Positions 1 through 8,918 of a DNA stretch of 64,000 nucleotides are shown here, piece by piece (within the stretch, counting starts at the first letter, position 1; each line of letters opens with the position of its first letter). Made by a program: the position numbers and the translations under genes. Below the pieces are notes generated by a model that worked only from the letters and a program-made list of their open reading frames with translations, did no database searches and had not been told where the DNA came from. Location of the stretch: NCBI GenBank assembly GCA_038249195.1, contig JBBRWM010000002.1, forward strand, positions 62,001 through 126,000. Direction: 5' to 3'. The stretch is from JAOUEA01 sp038249195. Lineage in GTDB: Bacteria > Actinomycetota > UBA4738 > HRBIN12.

Positions 1-2
1 CC

Positions 3-794
3 GCGGGCGGCAAGCTCCGCGAGGCACAGCGCCGTGCGATCGCGGCCTACTTCGCCGAGGTGATGGTCGATCTCGAGGAGGTGCTGAAGGGGTCGGTGCA
101 GCTGCTCAGCCGCATGACCCAGTACGCGGGGCTCGCCGTGCCGCCCACGCCGTCGGAGGAGCCCATCGTGCGTCTGGAGCTGATCGACATGGGTCCCTCG
201 GTGATGATCCTCGCGGTGGGGGAGCACGGCCGCGTGGACAAGCGCGTGGTCGATCGGCCGGCCGGCGCGGACAGCATGGACCTCGCCGCGGCCGAGGAGC
301 GCTTGCAGCCGCTTCGCGGGTTCATGTACCCCGATGCGCAGGCGCGGCTGCTCCGCCTCGCCGTAGACGGCCCCACCGGCGAGCACGACATCATGCTGCA
401 GGTGGCCGAAACGCTCCGCCTCGCGACGGTGGCCGAGCGGGTGGCACACGTTGTCGTGGGCGGCGTGGCGAACCTCGCCGACGAGGCACAGCAGATGCGG
501 CGCGAGACCCTGCGCCGCCTCTTCGAGACCCTCGAACGCGAACAGGACATCCTGCGGGTGCTGAACGACGTGAGCTCCAAGGCCGATGCCCTCGCCGTCA
601 CGATCGGCGGCGAGCATCCATCCACCGGTGCGTGGGAGGCGTCCATCATCACCGCACCGCTGAAGTCGGGGGACGCCACCGTGGGCACGATCGGCGTCGT
701 GGGCCCCACGCGCATGGACTACCTCAGCGCGATGGCGTCTGTGAAGGCGGTGGCCAAGCGCATCTCCGAGCTGGCGACGGAGCTCGACCGCTAG
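3..794 (+). CDS. hrcA: HrcA heat-shock repressor, 5' end missing
   Basis: Heat-inducible transcription repressor that in its family binds CIRCE operators and shuts off chaperone genes. The frame is open from base 3 with no stop, so the gene starts before the window. About 263 residues are present, against roughly 340 in full HrcA, so mainly the N-terminal winged-helix part is missing. The visible part carries the typical GAF-like core and the C-terminal stretch GTIGVVGPTRMDYLSAM, which is the HrcA signature. The stop lies 2 bases before dnaJ, the classical hrcA-dnaJ pairing. grpE and dnaK are not in the window. Confidence 0.95.
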   Translation, partial: AGGKLREAQRRAIAAYFAEVMVDLEEVLKGSVQLLSRMTQYAGLAVPPTPSEEPIVRLELIDMGPSVMILAVGEHGRVDKRVVDRPAGADSMDLAAAEERLQPLRGFMYPDAQARLLRLAVDGPTGEHDIMLQVAETLRLATVAERVAHVVVGGVANLADEAQQMRRETLRRLFETLEREQDILRVLNDVSSKADALAVTIGGEHPSTGAWEASIITAPLKSGDATVGTIGVVGPTRMDYLSAMASVKAVAKRISELATELDR

Positions 795-796
795 CC

Positions 797-1909
797 ATGG
801 CGACCGGCGCGCGCGATCTCTACGAGGTGCTGGGGGTGTCCCGCTCCGCCTCGCCCCAGGACATCCGCCGCGCGTACCGGGCGCTCGCGCGCGAGCATCA
901 CCCGGACGTGAACGCCGACCCCCGCGCCGAGGAGCGGTTCAAGGAGGTCGCGGGCGCCTACGAGATCCTCTCCGATCCCGAGAAGCGCCAGCGCTACGAC
1001 GCGTACGGGGCCGCCGGCGGACCCCAGGGGCAGGGATCCGGGGACATCCAGGACATCTTCGACCTGTTCTTCGGAGGCGGGGGGTTCCCCGGAGGCGGAC
1101 GCCGCCGGGGACCGCGAAGCCGCGCTCAGCGCGGAGAGGACCTCGGCGTGCAGATCGTGCTGAGCTTCCGCGACGCGATCTTCGGCGTGCGACGCGACCT
1201 CGACTTGGAGCGGCTCGTGACCTGTGAGCGGTGCGGCGGCAACGGGGCCGAGCCGGGGACCGCGCCGGTGGCGTGCCGCACCTGCAACGGGGGGGGCGAG
1301 GTTCAGAGCGTTCGCCGGAGCGTGTTCGGGACCGTCATGACCTCAGCCCCGTGCCCCACGTGCCGCGGCGCCGGGCAGGAGATCTTGGACAAGTGCGTGG
1401 ACTGTGCCGGGCAGGGGCGCCGCCGCGAGGCCGCCACGGTCTCCGTCGACATCCCCGCCGGGGTCTCCGACGGCATGGAGCTGCGCGTGGCCGGCAACGG
1501 GCATGCGGGGGTGGGCGGCGGTCCCGGCGGGGACCTCTACGTCGGCATCGCGGTCGAGGAGGCCGCGGAGTTCGACCGCCGTGGGCAGGACCTGTTCACG
1601 GTGCTCGACGTGACCGTCACGCAGGCCGCGCTCGGCGCCGACGTGCAGATCGAGACCCTCGAGGATCCCGAGGCGATCCGGGTGGAGCCGGGGACGGAGT
1701 CGGGCACCGTGGTGCGACTGAAGGGCAAGGGCGTGCCCAACGTGAACCGGCGGGGGCGGGGGGATCTCTACGTGACGCTGCACGTCGTGACGCCGCGCGA
1801 TCTCTCCCGCGAAGAACGCCGGCTCCTCGAGCAGCTCGCCGGCCTCCGCGGCGAGACCACCTCCCGCAAGGACCCGGCGCGCGGGGTGCTTCGCCGTCCC
1901 GAGTTCTGA
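797..1909 (+). CDS. dnaJ: Chaperone DnaJ
   Basis: Hsp40 co-chaperone that stimulates DnaK ATP hydrolysis and hands over unfolded substrates in the cytoplasm. It has 370 residues. The J domain is at about 5-70 with the HPD motif in REHHPDVN. A Gly-rich linker (GGGGFPGGG) follows. Four zinc repeats are visible: CERCGGNG, CRTCNGGG, CPTCRGAG and CVDCAGQG. The usual two C-terminal beta domains come after them. The ATG at 797 lies 2 bases after the hrcA stop; the open frame runs further upstream, but that part overlaps hrcA and precedes the J domain. The length is normal for type I DnaJ. Confidence 0.97.
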   Translation: MATGARDLYEVLGVSRSASPQDIRRAYRALAREHHPDVNADPRAEERFKEVAGAYEILSDPEKRQRYDAYGAAGGPQGQGSGDIQDIFDLFFGGGGFPGGGRRRGPRSRAQRGEDLGVQIVLSFRDAIFGVRRDLDLERLVTCERCGGNGAEPGTAPVACRTCNGGGEVQSVRRSVFGTVMTSAPCPTCRGAGQEILDKCVDCAGQGRRREAATVSVDIPAGVSDGMELRVAGNGHAGVGGGPGGDLYVGIAVEEAAEFDRRGQDLFTVLDVTVTQAALGADVQIETLEDPEAIRVEPGTESGTVVRLKGKGVPNVNRRGRGDLYVTLHVVTPRDLSREERRLLEQLAGLRGETTSRKDPARGVLRRPEF

Positions 1910-1913
1910 GGGG

Positions 1914-1919
1914 TACGCT
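1914..1919 (+). promoter_or_regulatory. -10 hexamer of a probable leaderless promoter for the HIT gene
   Basis: TACGCT lies 6 bases before the GTG at 1926 with no Shine-Dalgarno sequence between them. Transcription starting 6-7 bases after the hexamer would begin at the start codon. The same arrangement recurs at many genes in this window. Confidence 0.5.
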
Positions 1920-1925
1920 GCGCAC

Positions 1926-2276
1926 GTGGTGGATCGCACCTGCATCTTCTGCAAGATCGTGGCCGGCGAGATCCAGGCCGACGTGGTGCGCGAGTCCGAA
2001 CGGCTGCTGGCCTTCCGAGACCTCGATCCCAAGGCGCCCGTGCACATCCTGCTGATCCCCAAGGAGCACATCGAGTCCGTGGCCGATCTCGACGAAGCCC
2101 ACGCGGAGACCGTCGTCGACATCATGCAGGCCGCCACGCAGCTCGCGGGGGCCGAGGGCGTGGAGGAGTCGGGATGGCGCCTCGTGACGAACGTGGGCCC
2201 GGACGGAGGGCAGTCCGTGTTCCACCTGCATTTCCATCTGCTCGGTGGGCGTCCCATGGCGTGGCCACCGGGCTGA
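1926..2276 (+). CDS. HIT family nucleotide hydrolase or transferase
   Basis: Small histidine-triad protein of the HINT/Fhit superfamily, which hydrolyses nucleoside phosphoramidates or dinucleotides. It has 116 residues. The C-terminal triad is HLHFHLLGG, with the catalytic middle histidine intact. An N-terminal CIFC pair resembles the optional zinc site of HINT proteins. The GTG start lies 6 bases after a TACGCT hexamer with no ribosome binding site, which suggests a leaderless message. It sits between dnaJ and phoH, as in many actinobacteria. The precise substrate cannot be read from sequence. Confidence 0.92.
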   Translation: MVDRTCIFCKIVAGEIQADVVRESERLLAFRDLDPKAPVHILLIPKEHIESVADLDEAHAETVVDIMQAATQLAGAEGVEESGWRLVTNVGPDGGQSVFHLHFHLLGGRPMAWPPG

Positions 2277-2282
2277 GCGGGG

Positions 2283-2350
2283 TAGAATCAGCTCCAGGGC
2301 CGCCGGTGAGGCGGCCGTTCGTCACATAGGAGGGAACGGGGCGTCGCCCC
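2283..2350 (+). promoter_or_regulatory. phoH promoter and leader with two hairpins
   Basis: A -10 hexamer TAGAAT (2283-2288) is followed by a leader of about 70 bases holding two perfect inverted repeats. The first is a 7-bp stem with a 5-base loop (2298-2316). The second is a 5-bp stem with a 3-base loop (2338-2350), which leaves only 13 bases before the GTG start at 2364. An AGGAGG at 2328-2333 is too far (30 bases) to serve that start. The hairpins have no U tract. They could be leader control elements, or an AU-poor terminator followed by a promoter. Confidence 0.45.
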
Positions 2351-2363
2351 AGGGACGGAAGAC

Positions 2364-3383
2364 GTGGCAGGGAGCACCACCCAAGTCAAGATCCTCGTGC
2401 CGGCCAGCCAGTCGATGGTGGCGTTGCTCGGTCAGCGCGATGCCTTCCTGAAGCTCATCGAATCGGCGTTCTCCTGCGACGTGCTCGTTCGCGGCAACGA
2501 GATCACCATCTCCGGGCCCGAGCTGGAGGCCGATCGGGTGGCGCGCATCTTCGAGGAACTGATGGCGCTGCTGGAGCAGGGTACGGAGCTCACCGACGCG
2601 TCGGTGGGTCAAGCCATCGCGCTCGTCAAGGGCGACGCGGGTCTCGAGGACGACGGCCATCCGGCCCTGCGGCCCTCCGAGATCCTCGGGGACAAGCTCC
2701 TCACCGCGCGCGGCAAAGGCATCGCCCCCAAGACGGCGGGCCAGAAGCACTACGTCGATGCGATCCGCCGATCCACCGTGACCTTCGCGATCGGGCCCGC
2801 GGGCACGGGCAAAACCTATCTCGCGGTCGCCACGGCCGTGCGGGCCTTGCAGGAGCACCAGGTCTCGCGGCTGATCCTCACCCGGCCCGCCGTGGAGGCC
2901 GGCGAGCGCCTCGGCTTCCTTCCCGGCACGCTCTACGAGAAGATCGATCCGTACATGCGTCCGCTCTACGACGCGTTGTTCGAGATGACGGGCGCCGAGA
3001 CCCTGCCGCGCCTCATGGAGCGCGGGACGGTCGAGGTGGCGCCGCTCGCCTACATGCGCGGGCGCACGCTGAACGATGCGTTCATCATCCTGGACGAAGC
3101 CCAGAACACGACGCCCGAGCAGATGAAGATGTTCCTCACCCGCCTGGGCTTCGGGTCGAAGGCCGTGATCAACGGCGATGCCACCCAGGTGGATCTGCCG
3201 AGCGGGCAGCGCTCGGGCCTCAACGTCGTCGAGGAGATCCTCACGGGGATCGAGGGCATCACGTTCTGCAGGCTCGGTGGGCGCGACGTGGTGCGCCACC
3301 GCATCGTGCAGCACATCGTGGAAGCCTACGGTCGGTACACCCAGCCACCGCTGCCGGTCGAGGGGGCCCCCGAGCCCTCATGA
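2364..3383 (+). CDS. phoH: PhoH-like ATPase
   Basis: PhoH/YbeZ-type P-loop protein, usually genetically linked to YbeY and implicated in rRNA processing and RNA metabolism. It has 339 residues. An N-terminal KH-like region (about 1-110) precedes the ATPase core with Walker A GPAGTGKT (near residue 143) and Walker B FIILDEAQN. The GTG at 2364 is the only start codon in frame between the upstream stop and the conserved region. The stop overlaps ybeY by 4 bases (ATGA), so the two are probably translationally coupled. Confidence 0.95.
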   Translation: MAGSTTQVKILVPASQSMVALLGQRDAFLKLIESAFSCDVLVRGNEITISGPELEADRVARIFEELMALLEQGTELTDASVGQAIALVKGDAGLEDDGHPALRPSEILGDKLLTARGKGIAPKTAGQKHYVDAIRRSTVTFAIGPAGTGKTYLAVATAVRALQEHQVSRLILTRPAVEAGERLGFLPGTLYEKIDPYMRPLYDALFEMTGAETLPRLMERGTVEVAPLAYMRGRTLNDAFIILDEAQNTTPEQMKMFLTRLGFGSKAVINGDATQVDLPSGQRSGLNVVEEILTGIEGITFCRLGGRDVVRHRIVQHIVEAYGRYTQPPLPVEGAPEPS

Positions 3384-3820
3384 CCGACGACGACGGCCAT
3401 CCCGCGATCGACCTCTCGAACCGCCAGGCATCCCCCTTGGATGAGGAGGACCTGATCGCCCTCGCCACCGTGACCCTGCTCGGCGAGGGCGTCGGCCGCG
3501 CCGAGCTCTCCCTGTCCTTCGTGGAAGAGGGCGAGATCACCGATCTGCACCTGCGCTACATGGGCGAACCCGGCCCCACCGATGTCCTGTCGTTCCCTCA
3601 GGACGACGATGAGGACGGAGACGGCGTCCGCGTGCTGGGAGACGTAGTGATCGCGCCGGCCGTGGCTGCCCGCAACAACCTCGATGACCCCGACGCGGAG
3701 GTGCGGCTGCTGCTGGTCCACGGGATCTTGCACCTGTTGGGATACGACCATCAGCGCGAGTCGGAACGCGCCGCGATGTGGGCCCGTCAGGAGCGCTACA
3801 GCGGGGTGATGCTCCCGTGA
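3380..3820 (+). CDS. ybeY: Endoribonuclease YbeY
   Basis: Zinc-dependent RNase needed for 16S rRNA 3' maturation and ribosome quality control. It has 146 residues, the normal size. The signature HGILHLLGYDH gives the three metal-binding histidines. DVLSFP is the conserved substrate-side motif. It overlaps phoH at its start and the CorC-like gene at its end by 4 bases each, within a run of coupled core genes. Confidence 0.96.
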   Translation: MTDDDGHPAIDLSNRQASPLDEEDLIALATVTLLGEGVGRAELSLSFVEEGEITDLHLRYMGEPGPTDVLSFPQDDDEDGDGVRVLGDVVIAPAVAARNNLDDPDAEVRLLLVHGILHLLGYDHQRESERAAMWARQERYSGVMLP

Positions 3821-5115
3821 CCGGCGCCGACTGGATCCAGATCGCGGTGATCGTGGTGCTCATCGTGGCCGTGGGGTTCCTCGCGGCATCGGAGGTCGCC
3901 ATCACGCGAACGAACCGCGTGCGCGCGATCACCCTCGCGGAGGAGGGACGCCTCGGCGCGACGGCGCTGACCAAGATCGTGGACGACCCCGCGCCGTTCG
4001 TGAACGTGGTCCTGCTGCTCACGCTCCTGGGCACGATCGGTGGGACCACCATCGCCACGTCGCTCGCCGTGCGGCACTTCGATCGCGCGGGCGAGGTGAT
4101 CTCCACGGTAGCCATGACGATCTTGCTGTTCGTGTTCGCGGAGGTGACGCCCAAGACCTTCGCGATCATGCAGACCGACCGCGTGGCCCTGCGCGTTGCG
4201 CCGATCGTGGTGTTCCTTCGCCGGCTCATGGGCCCGCTCGCAACCGGGCTGCTGCGCTTCGCGAACGTCGTGATGCCGGGCAAGGGCCTGAAGGAGGGGC
4301 CGTTCGTCACGGAACAGGAGTTGCGTGCCTACGCCGACGTCGCCTCGGAGGAGTCACAGATCGAGGACGAGGAGAAGGAGCTCATCCACTCGATCTTCGA
4401 GTTCGGCGACACCATCGTGCGCGAGGTGATGGTGCCGCGTCCGGACATCATCGACATCGAAGACGACAAGAGCCTGCGCGACGTCCAGGCGTTGGTGCTG
4501 CAACACGGCACGTCGCGGATCCCCGTGTACGACCACAACGAGGACCTGGACCATGCCATCGGCATGGTGTTCGCCAAGGACGTGCTGAAGGCGCTGCACC
4601 AGGGCAAGCAGGACATGCCGCTGCGCGACATCGTGCGGGAGGCGCGCTACGTCCCCGAGACGAAGAAGGTGGCCGACCTCCTGCGCGAGATGCAGCGCGA
4701 GAAATTCCACATCGCCCTCGTCACCGACGAATATGGGTCGGTGAGCGGCCTGGTCTCGCTTGAGGATCTCCTCGAGGAGCTCGTGGGAGAGATCACCGAC
4801 GAGTACGACCTCGAGGAGGTGGAGATCGTGCCGGTGGGCGACGACGCCTGGCGCGTGAGCGGAAAGGCATCCGTCGACGACGTGAACGACACGCTCGGCA
4901 CGGAACTTCCCGACGAGGAGTGGGACACGCTTGCCGGTCTCGTGCTGGATCTGTTCCAACGGATCCCGGAGGAGGGCGAGTCCACCGAGTTCCAGGGGCT
5001 GCGGTTCGCCGCGGAGGTGGTGCAGGGACGTCGCGTTGCGAAGGTCCTCATCACGCGGCTCCCCCTCGGCTTGGGCTCGGACAACCAAGCAGAGCCCGAG
5101 GACGCCGAGGCGTGA
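3817..5115 (+). CDS. CorC/HlyC family membrane protein with CBS domains
   Basis: CNNM/CorC-type protein, associated in its family with Mg2+ or Co2+ efflux. The GTG at 3817 overlaps the ybeY stop (GTGA). This start gives 432 residues beginning with a transmembrane helix, whereas the longer open frame from 3778 would run through ybeY. A DUF21 membrane domain with three to four helices (about 1-180) is followed by a CBS pair (about 205-330, REVMVPRPDI at its start) and a C-terminal transporter-associated domain (about 345-420). The 4-base overlap with cdd continues the operon. Confidence 0.9.
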   Translation: MTGADWIQIAVIVVLIVAVGFLAASEVAITRTNRVRAITLAEEGRLGATALTKIVDDPAPFVNVVLLLTLLGTIGGTTIATSLAVRHFDRAGEVISTVAMTILLFVFAEVTPKTFAIMQTDRVALRVAPIVVFLRRLMGPLATGLLRFANVVMPGKGLKEGPFVTEQELRAYADVASEESQIEDEEKELIHSIFEFGDTIVREVMVPRPDIIDIEDDKSLRDVQALVLQHGTSRIPVYDHNEDLDHAIGMVFAKDVLKALHQGKQDMPLRDIVREARYVPETKKVADLLREMQREKFHIALVTDEYGSVSGLVSLEDLLEELVGEITDEYDLEEVEIVPVGDDAWRVSGKASVDDVNDTLGTELPDEEWDTLAGLVLDLFQRIPEEGESTEFQGLRFAAEVVQGRRVAKVLITRLPLGLGSDNQAEPEDAEA

Positions 5116-5528
5116 CCGACGCGGGCTTCGACCCAGACGCCCTCGTGGCCGCCGCGCGCGCGGCGCGCGAGCGCGCCTACGTGCCGTACTCCGGGTTCCG
5201 GGTCGGCGCCGCGCTCGCGGCAGGCGGCGAGGTCTTCGCCGCGCCCAACATCGAGAACGCGAGCTACCCGATGTCCGTGTGCGCCGAGCGCAACGCGATC
5301 GCGGTCGCCGTGGCGGCCGGGCATCGACAGATCGACGCGGTGGCCGTGGTCGGGAGCAGCGAGGCGGGCATCACGGCGCCGTGCGGCGGCTGCCGGCAGG
5401 TGCTCTACGAGTTCGGAGGGCCGGAGCTCCCGGTGCTCGTCGAATCGATGGCGGGCGACGTGCGGGAGACGTTCCGGCTGGGGGAGCTCTTGCCGGCCGC
5501 GTTCGGCCCGCGTGACCTGCTCCCATGA
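5112..5528 (+). CDS. cdd: Cytidine deaminase
   Basis: Converts cytidine or deoxycytidine to uridine or deoxyuridine in pyrimidine salvage. It has 138 residues, the tetrameric short form. The zinc and catalytic motifs CAERNA (Glu as proton shuttle) and PCGGCRQ are both intact. The GTG start overlaps the previous stop by 4 bases and the end overlaps the era ATG by 4. With deoC just downstream, the region covers deoxynucleoside breakdown. Confidence 0.96.
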   Translation: MTDAGFDPDALVAAARAARERAYVPYSGFRVGAALAAGGEVFAAPNIENASYPMSVCAERNAIAVAVAAGHRQIDAVAVVGSSEAGITAPCGGCRQVLYEFGGPELPVLVESMAGDVRETFRLGELLPAAFGPRDLLP

Positions 5529-6412
5529 GCGGGTTCCGCTCGGGCATCGTGGCGGTTGTGGGCAGGCCGAACGTGGGCAAGTCGACCCTCGTGAACGCGC
5601 TGGTGGGTGAGAAGGTCGCCATCGTGTCGGACAAGCCACAGACCACGCGCGCCGACATCCGCGCCATCCTCACCACGGACGCGGTGCAGATCGTGTTCAC
5701 AGACACGCCGGGGTTCCACAAGCCGCGCACGTTGCTCGGCGCCCGGTTGAACGATCTCGTGCGCGACGCCGTCGACGGCGTCGACGTCGTGATCCTCGTG
5801 GTGGACGGTGCCTCCGGCGTGGGTCGAGGCGACGCGTTCGTGGCCGAGCGTCAGGTCGCGCACGCGAGGGCCGGCGCTCGGTTCTGCGCGGTGAACAAGA
5901 TCGACCGCCTCGCGCACGACCGCGTGATCCCCCAGCTGGCGGCCGTCCAGGAGCTGGCGGCCTGGGACGAGATCGTGCCCATCTCGGCGCTGGACGGCGC
6001 GGGGGTCGAGACGCTCCGCGATCTGATCGTTGCCCGCATGCCCGAGGGGCCGCCGCTGTATCCGCCCGAGGACCTCACGGACCAGCCCCTCGAGGTTCGC
6101 CTCGCCGAGCTCGTGCGCGAGCAGGCGCTTGCGGTCACGCGCGAAGAGGTGCCGCACTCGGTCGCCGTCGTGATCGAGGAGATGGAACGCGAGGGCGACC
6201 TCACGCGTATCCACGCCTCCATCGTCGTGGAGCGCGACTCGCAGAAGGGGATCTTGATCGGCAAGGGCGGCGCGACGCTCACGACGATCGGGACTGGAGC
6301 CCGCAAGAACCTGGAGCCCTTGCTGGGAACCAAGGTGTATCTCGACCTGCACGTGAAGGTGATGAAGGAGTGGCAGCGCGACCCCAAGGCACTGAACCGC
6401 CTGGGGTACTGA
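5525..6412 (+). CDS. era: GTPase Era
   Basis: Essential small GTPase that binds the 3' end of 16S rRNA and checks 30S assembly, functionally linked to YbeY. It has 295 residues. G1 is GRPNVGKS, G3 is DTPGF, G4 is NKID and G5 is SAL. The C-terminal KH domain (about 200-290) carries GILIGKGGATLTTIG. The ATG overlaps the cdd stop. This closes the ybeY-corC-cdd-era run. Confidence 0.97.
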   Translation: MSGFRSGIVAVVGRPNVGKSTLVNALVGEKVAIVSDKPQTTRADIRAILTTDAVQIVFTDTPGFHKPRTLLGARLNDLVRDAVDGVDVVILVVDGASGVGRGDAFVAERQVAHARAGARFCAVNKIDRLAHDRVIPQLAAVQELAAWDEIVPISALDGAGVETLRDLIVARMPEGPPLYPPEDLTDQPLEVRLAELVREQALAVTREEVPHSVAVVIEEMEREGDLTRIHASIVVERDSQKGILIGKGGATLTTIGTGARKNLEPLLGTKVYLDLHVKVMKEWQRDPKALNRLGY

Positions 6413-6454
6413 GCGACCGGCGTGAGGGCGGGAACGTCCGACGCGAGCCTTCGA

Positions 6455-6484
6455 TACGATGGAGATCTTCCCTACCCCAGGAGG
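6455..6484 (+). promoter_or_regulatory. deoC promoter -10 and ribosome binding site
   Basis: TACGAT (6455-6460) is a good -10 candidate. AGGAGG (6479-6484) lies 4 bases before the GTG at 6489. The hexamer overlaps the earlier in-frame ATG at 6459, so that ATG would not be in the message. This supports the GTG start. Confidence 0.5.
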
Positions 6485-6488
6485 CTCC

Positions 6489-7445
6489 GTGTCCCAGGCA
6501 GCTCCGATCGCGCGTGTGGCGCCGGGACCCGTCGCGGTGCCGGGCGACGCCGCGCGCCTGGTGGCCCGGTCCCCGGCGGTGGACGCCGTCGGACTCGAAG
6601 CCCGGGCCGCCTCCCTGGCCGCGCGCTCCATCAAGCTGGATGCGAAGCGGTTCGCGCTCGAGCTCGCGATCCGCTGCATGGACCTGACCACCCTGGAGGG
6701 GTCCGACACCACGGGGAAGATCGTGGCCCTGTGCGCGAAGGCTGTCCGCCCCGATCCGCTCGACGCGGCGATCCCGCCGGTGGCGGCGGTGTGCCTGTAT
6801 CCCCAGCTCGTGCCGGTGGCCGCGCAGCAGCTCCGGGGCACCCCGGTGGCCGTCGCGAGCGTGGCGGGGGGCTTCCCCAGCGGCCTGGGCACGCTCGAGG
6901 CGCGCCTCGCGGAGATCCGGGCGGTCGCGGCCGACGGCGCCGACGAGATCGACATCGTGCTGAACCGTTCCCTGTTCCTGGGCGGCAGGTACGCCGAGGC
7001 CTTCGAGGAGCTGGTGGCGGCTCGCGAGGCCGCGGGCTCCCGCCACCTCAAGGTGATCCTCGAGACCGGCGAGCTCGGTTCGTACGATCGGATCCGTCAG
7101 GCGAGCGTGCTCGCCATGGCATCTGGCGCCGACTTCATCAAGACGTCGACCGGCAAGATCGGCGTGAACGCCACGTTGCCCACGGCCCTGTGCATGATGG
7201 AGGCCGTGCGCGAGTTCCACGCGCAGACCGGCCGAGCGGTGGGTGTGAAGGTCGCCGGGGGGGTCCGCACGGCGAAGCAGGCGATCCACTACCTCGTGGC
7301 CGTGCACGAGACCCTCGGCATGCTATGGCTCACCCCCGAGCGGTTCCGTATCGGGGCCTCGTCGCTGCTCAACGACGTGTTGATGCAGATCGACAAGGGC
7401 GCGACCGGCCGCTACGCGGGGGCCGACTACTTCACGGAGGACTGA
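6489..7445 (+). CDS. deoC: Deoxyribose-phosphate aldolase
   Basis: Cleaves 2-deoxyribose-5-phosphate to glyceraldehyde-3-phosphate and acetaldehyde. It has 318 residues from the GTG at 6489, chosen for the AGGAGG 4 bases upstream. The Schiff-base lysine lies in VGVKVAGGV and the partner lysines in DFIKTSTGK, so the active site is complete. The protein is longer than the short E. coli type because of an N-terminal extension. Aldehyde dehydrogenase genes follow after 3 bases, which fits removal of the acetaldehyde product. Confidence 0.94.
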   Translation: MSQAAPIARVAPGPVAVPGDAARLVARSPAVDAVGLEARAASLAARSIKLDAKRFALELAIRCMDLTTLEGSDTTGKIVALCAKAVRPDPLDAAIPPVAAVCLYPQLVPVAAQQLRGTPVAVASVAGGFPSGLGTLEARLAEIRAVAADGADEIDIVLNRSLFLGGRYAEAFEELVAAREAAGSRHLKVILETGELGSYDRIRQASVLAMASGADFIKTSTGKIGVNATLPTALCMMEAVREFHAQTGRAVGVKVAGGVRTAKQAIHYLVAVHETLGMLWLTPERFRIGASSLLNDVLMQIDKGATGRYAGADYFTED

Positions 7446-7448
7446 GGC

Positions 7449-8918
7449 ATGAGCGATCCCATCGAACGGCCGCCGGCTCCTTGGGACTACGCGCCCGCGC
7501 CCGAGTCTCGGGAGATCGTGCGGCTCCAGGATCGCTACGGCCTGTTCATCGGCGGGGCGTTCGTTGAGCCGAAGAGCGGCCGGTTCTTCGCCACGATCGA
7601 CCCCTCCACGGAGGAGCCTCTCGCGGAGGTGGCGGAGGCCGGAGGCGAGGACGTCACGCGGGCGGTGGAGTCGGCGCGGGAGGCCGCGGACGCATGGCAG
7701 GGTCTCTCGGGCACCGAACGCGCCAAATACCTGTACCGGATCGCGCGCCGGCTCCAGGAACGGTCCCGGGAGTTCGCCGTGCTCGAGTCGATGAACGGCG
7801 GCAAGCCCATCAAGGAGTCGCGCGACATCGACCTGCCGCTCGCGGCGGCCCACTTCTTCTACTACGCGGGATGGGCAGACAAGCTCGGCTACGCGTTCGG
7901 GGGCAGGACGCCCCGGCCGCTGGGGGTCGCCGGGCAGATCATCCCGTGGAACTTCCCGATCCTGATGGCAGCGTGGAAGCTCGCGCCCGCGCTCGCCGCC
8001 GGCAACACCGCGGTGCTGAAACCGGCGGAGACCACCCCGCTCACCGCGCTGCTGCTGGGACAGGTGCTGCAGGAGGCGGAGCTGCCGCCCGGCGTCGTGA
8101 ACATCATCACCGGCGATGGTGAGACGGGGGCGGCGCTCGTGGACGCGGCTGTGGACAAGATCGCCTTCACCGGATCCACCGAGGTCGGCAAGGCGATCCG
8201 GCGCGCTACCGCGGGCAGCGGCAAGCGGCTCACCCTGGAGCTCGGCGGCAAGGCGGCGAACATCGTGTTCGAGGACGCGCCCCTGGACCAGACCGTCGAG
8301 GGCGTGGTCAACGGCATCTTCTTCAACCAGGGTCACGTGTGCTGCGCGGGCTCGCGCCTGCTCGTGCAGGAGCCCGTGTTCGAGGTGCTGCTCGACAAGC
8401 TCAAAGCCCGGCTCGATACGCTCCGCATGGGCGACCCGCTGGACAAGAACACCGACGTGGGCGCCATCAACTCCAAGGTGCAGCTGGATCGCATCGAGGC
8501 GCTGGTCGCATCCGGCGTTCAGGAGGGCGCCGAGCTCTACCAGCCCTCGTGCGTCCTACCCGAACGCGGCTTCTGGTTCCGTCCTACGCTGTTCACCGGC
8601 GTCAGCCAGTCCCATCGGATCGCTCGCGAGGAGATATTCGGGCCCGTGCTGTCGATCCTCACGTTCCGCACGCCGCAGGAGGCCGTGGCTAAGGCGAACA
8701 ACACGCCGTACGGGCTCTCGGCAGGGATCTGGACCGAGAAGGGGTCGCGCATCCTGTGGATGGCTCAGCAGATGCGCGCGGGCGTGGTGTGGGCGAACAC
8801 CTTCAATCGGTTCGACCCCGCATCGCCCTTCGGCGGGTACAAGGAGAGCGGGTTCGGTCGCGAGGGCGGCGTGCAGGGACTCGCGCCCTACCTCGCGTTG
8901 GACCAGGAGGCGTCGTGA
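7449..8918 (+). CDS. NAD(P)-dependent aldehyde dehydrogenase
   Basis: Oxidises aldehydes to acids; acetaldehyde from DeoC is the likely substrate by context. It has 489 residues and a full ALDH fold. The cofactor-side motif is QIIPWNFPI, the general base Glu sits in LELGGKAANI, and the catalytic Cys sits in NQGHVCCAGSR. The start is 3 bases after deoC. The stop overlaps the next gene by 4 bases (GTGA). The next gene is a shorter ALDH-like protein without the catalytic Cys, which gives together the two-domain layout of the ALDH16 family. Confidence 0.93.
   Translation: MSDPIERPPAPWDYAPAPESREIVRLQDRYGLFIGGAFVEPKSGRFFATIDPSTEEPLAEVAEAGGEDVTRAVESAREAADAWQGLSGTERAKYLYRIARRLQERSREFAVLESMNGGKPIKESRDIDLPLAAAHFFYYAGWADKLGYAFGGRTPRPLGVAGQIIPWNFPILMAAWKLAPALAAGNTAVLKPAETTPLTALLLGQVLQEAELPPGVVNIITGDGETGAALVDAAVDKIAFTGSTEVGKAIRRATAGSGKRLTLELGGKAANIVFEDAPLDQTVEGVVNGIFFNQGHVCCAGSRLLVQEPVFEVLLDKLKARLDTLRMGDPLDKNTDVGAINSKVQLDRIEALVASGVQEGAELYQPSCVLPERGFWFRPTLFTGVSQSHRIAREEIFGPVLSILTFRTPQEAVAKANNTPYGLSAGIWTEKGSRILWMAQQMRAGVVWANTFNRFDPASPFGGYKESGFGREGGVQGLAPYLALDQEAS

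Noticed and set aside
1343..2257. Long open frames on the minus strand across dnaJ and HIT
   Set aside because: High-GC antisense shadows of real genes; no ribosome sites and low-complexity Arg/Pro-rich translations.
2322..3314. 330-codon minus-strand frame opposite phoH
   Set aside because: Shadow of phoH; no motif, and phoH is fully supported on the plus strand.
5405..7051. 548-codon minus-strand frame across era and deoC
   Set aside because: Spans several complete genes and their junctions with no domain signal.
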